Positions 24,124 through 32,288 of a stretch of 64,000 nucleotides of DNA are shown here, in pieces. Source of the DNA: Nitrososphaerota archaeon (GTDB lineage: Archaea; Thermoproteota; Nitrososphaeria; Nitrososphaerales; JACPRH01); NCBI GenBank assembly GCA_023379805.1, contig JAMCPI010000013.1, positions 62,001 through 126,000 of the forward strand. Reading direction: 5' to 3'. Below the pieces are notes generated by a model. It was not told where the DNA came from. It made no database searches and saw nothing but the letters and a program-made list of their open reading frames with translations. Position numbers and translations under genes: made by a program. The first letter of the stretch is position 1, and each line of letters starts with the position of its first letter.

Positions 24124-25860
24124 TTGACAGACGCTGCAGTTGAAAACCTGATTCGGAAGCATGCGCTAGCAAACGCCTATCGTCACGACGGGAAGGCTGA
24201 TCTCGGCGCAGTGGTCAGCAAGATTATCGCGGAGCAGCCTGATCTACGATCAAAAATAAGGGAGGTAATGCCTGCAGCGAAGGCGGTTGTTCAAGAGGTT
24301 AACCGCTTGTCTCCTGCTGAGCAGCAGCATCAAATCGAGGAGCAGTTCCCAGATATTTTAGAGGTGCAGGAGAAGCGGGTGGAGGAGCGGCGTCTTCCTG
24401 CTCTCCCAAACGCTCAGGAAGGCAAGGTGGTCACCCGGTTTCCGCCTGAGCCTAACGGCTATCCGCATATTGGTCATGCGAAGGCGGCTGTTATCGATGA
24501 GACCTATGCGAGAATGTATAATGGTCGTCTCATTCTCCGTTTCGATGACACGAATCCTGCGAAGGAGCAGCTGGACTACTACAAAGCTATCCGGAACGGT
24601 TTGGACTGGCTGGGTGTTAAGCCTGATCTGGTGAAGAACTCCTCAGATGACATGGAGCGTTTCTACGGTTACGCTGAGCAGATGATGCGCGGCGGGCACG
24701 CTTATGTCTGCACCTGTCAACCTGATGTCGTGAAGCAGAACCGTTCCGAGGGGAAGGAGTGCGCCTGCCGAAGCCTATCACCTGACGAGAATCTTCGGCG
24801 GTGGCGTCGAATGCTTGACGCTCAAGGATACAAGATGAACGAAGCGTTTCTCCGAGTGAAAGGCGATATGCAGAGTCTCAACACTGCTCTACGGGATCCG
24901 ACGCTGTTTCGAATAATCGAGGCTGCGCACCCGTTGAAGGGCAAGAAGTACCGGGTGTGGCCCACCTACGACTTTGCTGGGCCTATTGAGGATAGTGTTG
25001 ACGGGGTTACTCATGCGCTTCGAACCAAGGAGTATGAGCTTAGAGACGACCTTTACTTCCTCATCCTCAAAACTCTTGGTCTACGGCTACCTGAGCTTAT
25101 AGAGTTCTCTAGGCTTGAGCTAAGAGGTACCACTGTTTCGAAACGTAAGCTGCAGCCTTTGATTCGTGACGGTTTGGTTGAGGGTTGGGATGATCCTCGT
25201 CTACCCACTTTAACCGCTCTGCGGCGCAGAGGCTTTCTCCCGGAGGCTGTGCGCGAGTTTGTGCTGAGTCTCGGTGTCAGCAAGGCTGAGTCGGAGCCTG
25301 ATTGGGCTCTTCTTGAAAGCGTTAACCGAAAGATGCTTGACCCGATTGTTCGCAGATACTTCTTCGTACCGGATCCTGTACATCTTGAAGTAGCCGGTGC
25401 CCCTGAGGTGAAGGCTATCCTGAAGCTTCACCCTGAAAAGGACTTCGGGGAACGAGTAATCGAAACCCGAGGCGCATTCTTCATCCCACGAGAGGACGCT
25501 GAGAAACTGAAGCAAGGAGACTCACTCAGGCTTCTAGGTCTCTACAACGTAGATATCGAACAATCTCTATCCGTATCAAAGAAAGGAGCGGTACTGAAGG
25601 GTCGGTATGCGGGTGAAGATTTGAGGGAGGGCCCGCCTAAGATTCAATGGGTGTCCGCCGATAGTTACAGGGAGTTCACAGTCTGGATTACACTGCCGCT
25701 TATTGTGAATGAGGAGTTCAACAAGGAGAGCCTGAAGATTGTGAAAGGCTTCGCTGAAGCAGCCTGCGGCGACCTGAAGCCGGATGATAAGGTGCAGTTC
25801 ATACGGTTCGGCTTCTGCCGCATCGACTCACCCGGACTGGCAATCCTGACCCATAGATAG
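24124..25860 (+). CDS. gltX: glutamyl-tRNA synthetase, archaeal type
   Basis: The 578-residue class I synthetase has a class signature PNGYPHIGHAKAAVIDE (HIGH), RFDDTNPAKE, a KMSKR-like VSKRKLQ, and the archaeal/eukaryotic (GlnRS-like) beta-barrel anticodon domain at the end. The zinc-like Cys cluster (VCTCQPD, ECACR) is present. It charges tRNA-Glu and probably tRNA-Gln for later amidation. It starts at TTG 24124. Its location after the isoprenoid genes is common in archaea. Confidence 0.94.
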   Translation: MTDAAVENLIRKHALANAYRHDGKADLGAVVSKIIAEQPDLRSKIREVMPAAKAVVQEVNRLSPAEQQHQIEEQFPDILEVQEKRVEERRLPALPNAQEGKVVTRFPPEPNGYPHIGHAKAAVIDETYARMYNGRLILRFDDTNPAKEQLDYYKAIRNGLDWLGVKPDLVKNSSDDMERFYGYAEQMMRGGHAYVCTCQPDVVKQNRSEGKECACRSLSPDENLRRWRRMLDAQGYKMNEAFLRVKGDMQSLNTALRDPTLFRIIEAAHPLKGKKYRVWPTYDFAGPIEDSVDGVTHALRTKEYELRDDLYFLILKTLGLRLPELIEFSRLELRGTTVSKRKLQPLIRDGLVEGWDDPRLPTLTALRRRGFLPEAVREFVLSLGVSKAESEPDWALLESVNRKMLDPIVRRYFFVPDPVHLEVAGAPEVKAILKLHPEKDFGERVIETRGAFFIPREDAEKLKQGDSLRLLGLYNVDIEQSLSVSKKGAVLKGRYAGEDLREGPPKIQWVSADSYREFTVWITLPLIVNEEFNKESLKIVKGFAEAACGDLKPDDKVQFIRFGFCRIDSPGLAILTHR

Positions 25861-25900
25861 ATGGAATGACTGAACAACTGGGTGCGGTGAGGTTTTCACG

Positions 25901-27196
25901 GTGAAGCGGCTCTTATCCCAAGCTGATGAGATTAGGCGTCGAATACTAGGTAAGAGCTGGCTGGAGGGCTTTGTAACCCCTGATTACGAGGAGTACGGTA
26001 TCTCGAACATCCCGGCGACGCTCTCCAGAATCTTCAATGTTGCTCCTGAACACGGTCATCCTCTCCAAGCTGAAGCGGCGGAACCACTATACGAAAGTGG
26101 ACGTCGAGTAGTCCTGCTTCTAATCGACTCGCTCGGCTACCGAGTTCTCCTGAAGATGCTGGGTGCAAAAAGCTCTGCTCTCCGCAGGTTGCCGCGTGAA
26201 TCGCTTCTTCTTCCATTAACCTCCACCTTTCCATCCACGACACCGACTGCGCTGACCTCGCTGAACACAGGGTTAACTCCTCAGCAGCACGCCATAGCCG
26301 GTTACTCGCTCTACCTGAAGCAGTTCGGCTTAGTGGCTAACATGGTTAACCTCAGCCCAGCAGTGGAAAATAGGCGTGACATGCTGCTTGATCTCGGTTT
26401 GGATCCGGCTAAATTCATGAGTGGGCGAACAATCTACGAGGCGTTAACTGAGGCTGGTTATCCGTCTCATGTAGTTACTCGCTGGTTCTTCCGCAACACC
26501 GCGTTCACCAGCATAGTTCACCGAGGTGCAAAGATCGAGCCTTACGTCGACACTCCGGATCTGTTCATCACCGTGAGGCGGCTTCTTGAAGCGAAGCCCG
26601 GTGAAGAGCAGTACATCTTCGCATACTGGGATACCCTCGATGTTGCTTCGCATGTGTACGGGCCGTTCTCAGAGGAGGCTGAGGCGGAGATGCGTAGCCT
26701 CCTATACTCTTTGAAGAATGAGCTCCTAGATCGGTTAAGTCGCGCAGCAGCTGAAGATACACTTCTACTGATCACCAGTGATCACGGCGGCCACACGCTG
26801 CTGGGGGATCGGACAATTAACGCCTCAGATCAACCTGATCTGCTCAAGCATCTCCAGATCCCGCCCACCGGAAGCTCACGGGCACCGTACCTGTACCCGA
26901 AGCCCGGCCACGTAGATCCGGTTCGCAGCTACTTCACCGATGCCTTCAGGAACAACTTCACTCTTCTTGAATCTGAGGAGGGGCTGAAGAGAGGATTATT
27001 CGGGCTCGGTGAGGTTGCTGAGGAGATGCGTGATAGAATTGGGGATCTAATTGCTTTCCCACATGAAGGCTACTCTCTCTTCTATTCGTACAAGAAGCAT
27101 AAGGAGGAAGCGCTGCTGAAAGGAGGGCATGGTGGCCTCTCCGAGGATGAAATGCTTGTTCCTCTGCTGGCCGTTCAGTTGAAGCGCGCTGTATAG
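25901..27196 (+). CDS. type I phosphodiesterase / alkaline phosphatase superfamily enzyme
   Basis: The 431-residue protein has the alkaline phosphatase-superfamily metal sites in order: LLLIDSLGY (first Asp), STFPSTTPTALTSLNTGLTP with the nucleophilic Thr, YWDTLDVASHVYGP, ITSDHGGH, and a late GGHGGLSEDEM. Family members hydrolyse phosphodiesters or nucleotide pyrophosphates. No signal peptide is visible, so it should be cytoplasmic. It starts at GTG 25901, 40 bp after gltX. The substrate is not predictable. Confidence 0.85.
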   Translation: MKRLLSQADEIRRRILGKSWLEGFVTPDYEEYGISNIPATLSRIFNVAPEHGHPLQAEAAEPLYESGRRVVLLLIDSLGYRVLLKMLGAKSSALRRLPRESLLLPLTSTFPSTTPTALTSLNTGLTPQQHAIAGYSLYLKQFGLVANMVNLSPAVENRRDMLLDLGLDPAKFMSGRTIYEALTEAGYPSHVVTRWFFRNTAFTSIVHRGAKIEPYVDTPDLFITVRRLLEAKPGEEQYIFAYWDTLDVASHVYGPFSEEAEAEMRSLLYSLKNELLDRLSRAAAEDTLLLITSDHGGHTLLGDRTINASDQPDLLKHLQIPPTGSSRAPYLYPKPGHVDPVRSYFTDAFRNNFTLLESEEGLKRGLFGLGEVAEEMRDRIGDLIAFPHEGYSLFYSYKKHKEEALLKGGHGGLSEDEMLVPLLAVQLKRAV

Positions 27197-27337
27197 ATGG
27201 TTCATCGGCCGGTTCCTGGCCTGTGCAAATGTATCCTCAGGTAGATGGTTTTGCAGCTCCAAACACTTAAAATAATATCAACAAATTATTCACAGAAATG
27301 CGGATATTGATAACTATATACACATAATAGATAAGGC

Positions 27338-27346
27338 TTATATCAT
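27338..27346 (+). promoter_or_regulatory. TATA-like box of the quinoprotein gene
   Basis: CTTATATCA is centred about 30 bp before the ATG at 27373. With the downstream terminator it defines a monocistronic leaderless transcription unit. Confidence 0.55.
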
Positions 27347-27372
27347 ATGTCCTGTTCAGCAGCCTGAAAATA

Positions 27373-29487
27373 ATGTTACCCACTAAATCAAAGGTAACTA
27401 TACTGTCATTACTCGTAATACTGTCGTTCAGTACAATCGTCCCGGCGCTCGCATACGCAGCGCCTCTTGCCAACAACGGCAAGGACTGGGAGTACGTGAA
27501 CGGTAACAGCTGGGGTTGGAACTATAGCCCGCAGACACAGATCAACAAAGACACTGTGAAGAACCTTGAAGTGAAATGGGTCTTCCCTGTTGGAAGCAAG
27601 ACACTTGCACCAGCAGCAATACAAACACTAGCTCTAACAGAGGGTGCGCAAACACCACCAATCGTCAAGAACGGTGTAGTATACATCACAACCAACTTCC
27701 TCAAGACCTACGCAGTCGATGCAAAGACCGGTAAGCAGGTCTGGACATATGACTACACATTCGATCCTAAAGCAACCGAAAGCAGACTACCATGGACCTT
27801 CGGTATGCTAGGCTCACACCTGCACGGCTTCAGGTACTGGGAAGGCGGAAATGTGCTTCTACTCAACGGAATGGCCTGCGATCTCTATGCAATAGATGCG
27901 AAGACCGGCAAAGAAGCATTCCGTGTCGAAGACCTCTGTAAAGATGTCCCGGGGAACCTCTACAAGTACAGACCAACACCTACAGACACAGCTTCAGTCG
28001 GAACCTATGAGAAGGGCAAGCAGATCATCACAGTCGTGCCGGGTATGATGCACTCTACAACTTGGTATGGAGACGCACGTCACGTCACCCTCGGCATCGA
28101 TATGAACACCAAACAAATAGTGTGGAGAGTCTTCAGCTTCCCGCCGCAAGACAAGCCTACTAAAGACTGGGCGCTGCAAGAATGTGACATCGGATACTTC
28201 GAATCTCTTTCATGCAAGGACGTAGCAGCTAAGAACCAAGCAGGACTCGAATGGGACTGGGCAATGCCCGGTGAAAAACCAAGCCCCTACGGCGGAGTCA
28301 CAGCTAACTGGGGACAACAAATAGTTGACGAAGACACAGGCATCCTATACACCAACACAGGCAACCAAGGACCATACACAAACCTCTCATTAACACCCGG
28401 ACCAAGACTCTACGGAAGCACCCTAATGGCAATTGACCTAAACGCAGGCAAGCGCATTTGGTGGATGCAACCATTCCCGCATGATCCGTATGACTACGAC
28501 TGCAACTGGGGAGGCATACTAGCCGAAGTCAAGGGTCTAGGCAAGGTCTACATGAAAGGCTGCAAAGAAGGTTATCTCAACATCCTTGACGCAAAGACAG
28601 GCAAACCGATACAGAGAATAGATGTTATCGCGGATCAAATAAAACTCGGCCAAATAACTCAAGCAGCTGCTAAGGAACCGTATCAAGGCGGTGTAAGGTA
28701 CCACCTAACGGATCCAACTAGCGCATACGACATGAGAGAGTGGGGATGGCCTGACAACGGAAAGTACTCTAATCCGAACACTCTTCTCTATCCTACATAC
28801 CTCAACGGCCTCTTCGCCACAGACATGTCTTATGATCCTGACAAGCAAGCGGTGATACACTATGCTAACGCAATGATGTCGACCATAAGAACACTTCCAA
28901 TCGTACCAAATGGTAACGATCTAGCAGGATTTGCCGCAACTGGCCCCGCAAATACCACCATCATCAACAGAGATGTAGCCACCGGTAAGATCAATTGGAG
29001 CTACTTCCATGGGACAAGTGCACAACGAGCAGCCTTAGTTGTAACTGGAGGAATGATCTTCACAGGCTTCACAGACGGCTTAGTCAGATTCCTCGACAAA
29101 GACACTGGAAAACTACTCAATACTGTTAACGTCGGTACAGGTGTAGTAGTGGCCCCAACAATAGGTGCAGACTCAGACGGAAACTCCAAGATCTTCATAA
29201 TCGCAGGTTCAACAACCATCGTAGGTCCATACGCTGCCGGACAATTCGGCAACATCGGACCAATGGTCCCTGGAACACTAGTTGCCCTAGGTCTAGCTGA
29301 CAAGCCTGCAGCAGGCTCAACAAGCGTCGTAACTACCGCAACAACCTCGACAGTCACAAGCACAAGCACCGCAGTAAGCACGGTCGAAGTCACATCAGGA
29401 CTACCATCAGAAGTCACCTACGCTGCAATCGGAGTAGCCGTAATCGCAATCGTCGGCGCAGCATTCCTAGTAATGAGAAAGAAGTAG
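27373..29487 (+). CDS. secreted membrane-anchored PQQ-type quinoprotein dehydrogenase
   Basis: The 704-residue protein starts with a signal peptide (about 1-30). Beta-propeller repeats of the pyrroloquinoline-quinone alcohol dehydrogenase type follow (YAVDAKTGKQVW, YAIDAKTGKEAF, MAIDLNAGKRIWW, INRDVATGKINW). The segment PHDPYDYDCNWGG corresponds to the catalytic PHDPWDYD region of this family. At the C-terminus are a Thr/Ser stalk (about 648-672) and one transmembrane helix, then RKK, so the enzyme sits on the outer face. The vicinal Cys-Cys of methanol dehydrogenases is not seen and no haem motif is fused. The substrate, and whether PQQ is the cofactor, are inferred only. It is monocistronic. 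Confidence 0.85.
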   Translation: MLPTKSKVTILSLLVILSFSTIVPALAYAAPLANNGKDWEYVNGNSWGWNYSPQTQINKDTVKNLEVKWVFPVGSKTLAPAAIQTLALTEGAQTPPIVKNGVVYITTNFLKTYAVDAKTGKQVWTYDYTFDPKATESRLPWTFGMLGSHLHGFRYWEGGNVLLLNGMACDLYAIDAKTGKEAFRVEDLCKDVPGNLYKYRPTPTDTASVGTYEKGKQIITVVPGMMHSTTWYGDARHVTLGIDMNTKQIVWRVFSFPPQDKPTKDWALQECDIGYFESLSCKDVAAKNQAGLEWDWAMPGEKPSPYGGVTANWGQQIVDEDTGILYTNTGNQGPYTNLSLTPGPRLYGSTLMAIDLNAGKRIWWMQPFPHDPYDYDCNWGGILAEVKGLGKVYMKGCKEGYLNILDAKTGKPIQRIDVIADQIKLGQITQAAAKEPYQGGVRYHLTDPTSAYDMREWGWPDNGKYSNPNTLLYPTYLNGLFATDMSYDPDKQAVIHYANAMMSTIRTLPIVPNGNDLAGFAATGPANTTIINRDVATGKINWSYFHGTSAQRAALVVTGGMIFTGFTDGLVRFLDKDTGKLLNTVNVGTGVVVAPTIGADSDGNSKIFIIAGSTTIVGPYAAGQFGNIGPMVPGTLVALGLADKPAAGSTSVVTTATTSTVTSTSTAVSTVEVTSGLPSEVTYAAIGVAVIAIVGAAFLVMRKK

Positions 29488-29489
29488 AA

Positions 29490-29530
29490 GGCGATCTCCT
29501 CCGGAGATCGCCTCTACCCTTATTTTTGTT
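29490..29530 (+). terminator. strong hairpin terminator after the quinoprotein gene
   Basis: GGCGATCTCC-TCC-GGAGATCGCC at 29490-29512 is a perfect 10-bp stem, followed by a pyrimidine-rich run containing TTATTTTTG. It begins 2 bp after the stop codon. This is the clearest bacterial-style terminator in the window. Confidence 0.75.
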
Positions 29531-29634
29531 AAAAACGATGTAGCGGTAGCTATGATGGTCATTGTGGTAATCACCGAAGCGGTTGTGATGATGAGGTGAT
29601 GCGGGTAAACTGGTGCGTGTGGTGTTCGAAAAAA

Positions 29635-29730
29635 GGTTTAATTAGTTCGGATTTACGGGAAGCCGAAGGGCGATAGTTAGATGAACCCACAGATAATAGA
29701 AGCCCAATACAATGTAGAGGCTGTTGTTTA
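29635..29730 (+). promoter_or_regulatory. promoter and leader of the eL8 operon
   Basis: The TATA-like GGTTTAATTA at 29635-29644 predicts a start near 29668 and a leader of about 60 nt, longer than for most genes here. The leader contains GGG-CGATAGTTAGATGAA-CCC (29668-29687), with GA and TGA steps closed by a GC stem. A kink-turn bound by L7Ae for autoregulation is known in archaea, so this is a candidate, unproven. Confidence 0.35.
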
Positions 29731-30102
29731 ATGGCAAAACCATATTTCGTGAAGTTTGAGACACCTAAGGAGTTAGCTGAGGCTGGCTACGAGGCTCTTA
29801 GGCAGGCTCGCCAGACCGGTAAGATCCGGAAAGGCACTAATGAGACCACTAAGGCTATTGAGCGGAGTCAGGCGAAGCTCGTTATCATAGCTGAGGATGT
29901 TGAGCCCCCAGAGGTGGTGGCACATCTTCCTTTGCTCTGTGATGAGCGAAAAGTTCCCTACATCTTTGTTCCCACAAAGGCTCAGATGGGCCCTGCGTTA
30001 GGGATTGATGTTGGAACAGCGGCCGCCTGTATAGTTGAGCCGGGTGAGGCGCAGGGACTGGTCGACCAGATCGTCAACGCCTTGCAGAAACTCAAGTCTT
30101 AG
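29731..30102 (+). CDS. rpl7ae: ribosomal protein eL8 (L7Ae)
   Basis: The 123-residue kink-turn-binding protein serves in the 50S subunit and in box C/D, H/ACA and RNase P particles. The RNA-recognition loop [20 protein letters not shown] and the [15 protein letters not shown] segment are canonical. ATG 29731. It begins the conserved block eL8-eS28-eL24-ndk. Confidence 0.95.
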   Translation: MAKPYFVKFETPKELAEAGYEALRQARQTGKIRKGTNETTKAIERSQAKLVIIAEDVEPPEVVAHLPLLCDERKVPYIFVPTKAQMGPALGIDVGTAAACIVEPGEAQGLVDQIVNALQKLKS

Positions 30103-30129
30103 GCTCGTTAGGAGAGGTGATTTCTGGAG

Positions 30130-30336
30130 ATGGCTGAGGAGGTCACGACTCCCGCCGAGGTCATTCAGATCGTTGGGAGAACGGGTGTAGCAGGCGAGAT
30201 TACTCAGGTTAGAGTTAAACTCCTCGAAGGCGCTGATAAAGGCCGCATCCTAACTAGGAACGTAAAAGGGCCTATTCAGCTAGGCGATATCCTTATGTTA
30301 AGGGAGACTGAGCGAGAGGCTCGGAAGATCAAGTAG
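30130..30336 (+). CDS. rps28e: small ribosomal subunit protein eS28
   Basis: The 68-residue protein has the eS28 OB-fold pattern: [20 protein letters not shown] and the invariant ending [24 protein letters not shown] lies upstream of the ATG at 30130. It lies 27 bp after eL8 in the same operon. Confidence 0.95.
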   Translation: MAEEVTTPAEVIQIVGRTGVAGEITQVRVKLLEGADKGRILTRNVKGPIQLGDILMLRETEREARKIK

Positions 30337-30372
30337 GTAGATAGGAAACAAAAGGAAGGTGTGTGACCAGTA

Positions 30373-30564
30373 ATGCTCAGTGTAAAGAAATGTTTCTTCT
30401 GCGGCGGCGACATCATCCCTGCCCACGGGCTCGCATACATCCGGAACGACGGTGCAGTCCTAAACTTCTGCTCCTCGAAATGCCGGAAGAACGCGCTTAA
30501 GCTAAAACGGGACCCAAGAAAATACAAGTGGACCGAGAAGTTCCAAGCAACAGGCAAACGGTAG
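30373..30564 (+). CDS. rpl24e: large ribosomal subunit protein eL24
   Basis: The 63-residue zinc-ribbon ribosomal protein has CFFCGGDIIPAHG and FCSSKCRKNALKLKRDPRKY, giving the CX2C...CX3C zinc site. ATG 30373. A gap of 8 bp separates it from ndk. Confidence 0.95.
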   Translation: MLSVKKCFFCGGDIIPAHGLAYIRNDGAVLNFCSSKCRKNALKLKRDPRKYKWTEKFQATGKR

Positions 30565-30572
30565 ATCCCTAG

Positions 30573-30983
30573 ATGGTTGAGCAGCAGACACTCATCGTCA
30601 TCAAGCCTGATGGAGTGCAGCGAAAGCTCGTCGGAGCAGTAATCTCGCGCTTCGAGAACCGCGGCTTCACTATCCAAAAGATGAGAATGCTCACCTTCAC
30701 AAAAGCACAGGCGGAAAACTTCTACAGCCCCCACAAAGAGAAACCGTTCTTCCCAGGACTAGTCAAGTTCATCACATCAGGCCCAGTCGTCGCAGTAGTT
30801 CTAGAGGGGCGAGCTGGCGTAGACGCCGTAGCCGTAGTCAGATCAATGATTGGTGCAACAAAATCCTACGAAGCTGCTGCAGGCACCATCAGAGGAGACT
30901 TCTCCCTCGGCTTGGAAGATAACGTTATTCATGCATCAGACTCTGCTGAAAACTTCAAGCGAGAGTCAAAAATCGTATTCTAA
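30573..30983 (+). CDS. ndk: nucleoside diphosphate kinase
   Basis: The 136-residue NDK equilibrates NTP pools by phosphohistidine transfer. IVIKPDGVQRKLVG at the N-terminus and the GTIRGDF segment are typical. The active-site His lies in DNVIHASDSAEN. It is close-packed with eL24, the usual archaeal order. Confidence 0.95.
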   Translation: MVEQQTLIVIKPDGVQRKLVGAVISRFENRGFTIQKMRMLTFTKAQAENFYSPHKEKPFFPGLVKFITSGPVVAVVLEGRAGVDAVAVVRSMIGATKSYEAAAGTIRGDFSLGLEDNVIHASDSAENFKRESKIVF

Positions 30984-31220
30984 AGCCCCAGCTACTACTG
31001 CAGCAGTGTAGAGCAATGTGCAGTAAGCTGAACAGGACATCACCATGATCTCCGATGCAGTTATTGTAGAGAATAGATTGCAGAATTGCTCATATGCGAT
31101 CTAATTATTTCCTGTTGTTTTCTTTACAGTCTATAGACACACTTAATTTTTTTCGTGCCCTCATACAGTTAGATCACTAGCTTTATGCGCCTCTCTGGCC
31201 ATTGATTCAAGTGAAGTTCT
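30984..31220 (+). promoter_or_regulatory. spacer with promoter of the multihaem cytochrome gene
   Basis: No gene is seen. GCTTTATGCGC at 31180-31190 is a TATA-like box about 30-40 bp before the TTG at 31221, so the cytochrome is probably transcribed independently of ndk. An imperfect hairpin (CTACTACTG...CAGTGTAG, about 30990-31010) follows ndk but has no T-run. Confidence 0.35.
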
Positions 31221-32147
31221 TTGCGAGACGCTAGACGTCTGCGGCTACTGGTACCTGTCGCGCTCTCCTCGCTAGCGTTGATACTTGTTTTCCAAGGACT
31301 GGTCCCAGCAGCACTGGGAGACGTGAAGCTGACTGAACACGGAGGATCCTCGAATTGCTATATTTGCCACACTGTGGATAACCCAAGTGACCCTATGTGC
31401 ATGAGATGCCATTACAGTATCTACGGTATAGAGAACAACCCATATGTTCACAGTATAAAGAATAATAATACGTATCAGTCCTGCGTGGGTGAAAATTCGC
31501 ATTGCCACGTAACGAACAGCTATGATGTATATCTGGAACTTAGCAGTAGTGTTCATTCTGGTTTGAGCTGTGGTGGATGCCATGCGCCTGTGCATATCTC
31601 CAAGTATAATGGTGCGGCAGGGGCATGGATGTTTGTTAGCAGGATTAACCAGACTGGTAAGTTTATGAAGCCAAACACACCTGTTAATCTGGTTCAGAAT
31701 ATCTATTTCTTCGACGGCACCAACGACACCACCAAGCTAGGTTATTCTCTGTCAACACTGGGAGAAGGAACAATTCACTGGGCTTGGACGAACATCACTG
31801 GAAGTACCTTAGGCATACCTTCCTCCGCGCGATACATTGTCTGCTTCAACTGCCACTTCTTGACCACGAACCCAGCTGAAGCCGGGCTTGCGAAGCAGAT
31901 CCAGGGAAAAACAATGATCGCGGTACCTGACTTCGCGTTAAAACTGTCACCTCACAGCATCACAGACAAAACATTAAGCCAAGCCTACGTAGAAGCAAAG
32001 ATTAGCAACAGCAACCGCAACAATGGCAGCGACAACGATGATGGGTCTGGCTTGTTTGGTTCTGCCGAGTATATGCAGGGTAGCTTGGGTCTAATTCTGG
32101 GCGCAGGAATTCTTATGGCGCTCGCAGCCACCCGAAGACACATGTAG
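31221..32147 (+). CDS. membrane-anchored multihaem c-type cytochrome
   Basis: The 308-residue protein has an N-terminal signal peptide (about 1-33). Four classical haem c sites follow: CYICH (46-50), CMRCH (60-64), CGGCH (117-121) and CFNCH (208-212). There is a fifth unusual site C88-x6-C95-H96. Additional His residues could be distal ligands (HSIK, VHSG, VHIS, HWAW, SPHS). A Ser/Asn/Asp-rich linker and one C-terminal transmembrane helix (about 284-303) anchor it outside the cell. It could accept electrons from the hydrogenase or quinoprotein (inference). TTG 31221 is the only start giving a signal peptide. It interrupts the usual ndk-infB order and looks acquired. Confidence 0.85.
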   Translation: MRDARRLRLLVPVALSSLALILVFQGLVPAALGDVKLTEHGGSSNCYICHTVDNPSDPMCMRCHYSIYGIENNPYVHSIKNNNTYQSCVGENSHCHVTNSYDVYLELSSSVHSGLSCGGCHAPVHISKYNGAAGAWMFVSRINQTGKFMKPNTPVNLVQNIYFFDGTNDTTKLGYSLSTLGEGTIHWAWTNITGSTLGIPSSARYIVCFNCHFLTTNPAEAGLAKQIQGKTMIAVPDFALKLSPHSITDKTLSQAYVEAKISNSNRNNGSDNDDGSGLFGSAEYMQGSLGLILGAGILMALAATRRHM

Positions 32148-32288
32148 AAAAACGGGTGGCAGCTATCCTGTTGAGAATCAGTTTTTCAGCAAAAAGGCGA
32201 AGATAGTGCAGTAAGTACTCAGCTAAAGGTTTAATCCATATCTTTGGGTACCTTGCTTGTATCACCACCCCTAAAGGAGTAATGCAGT

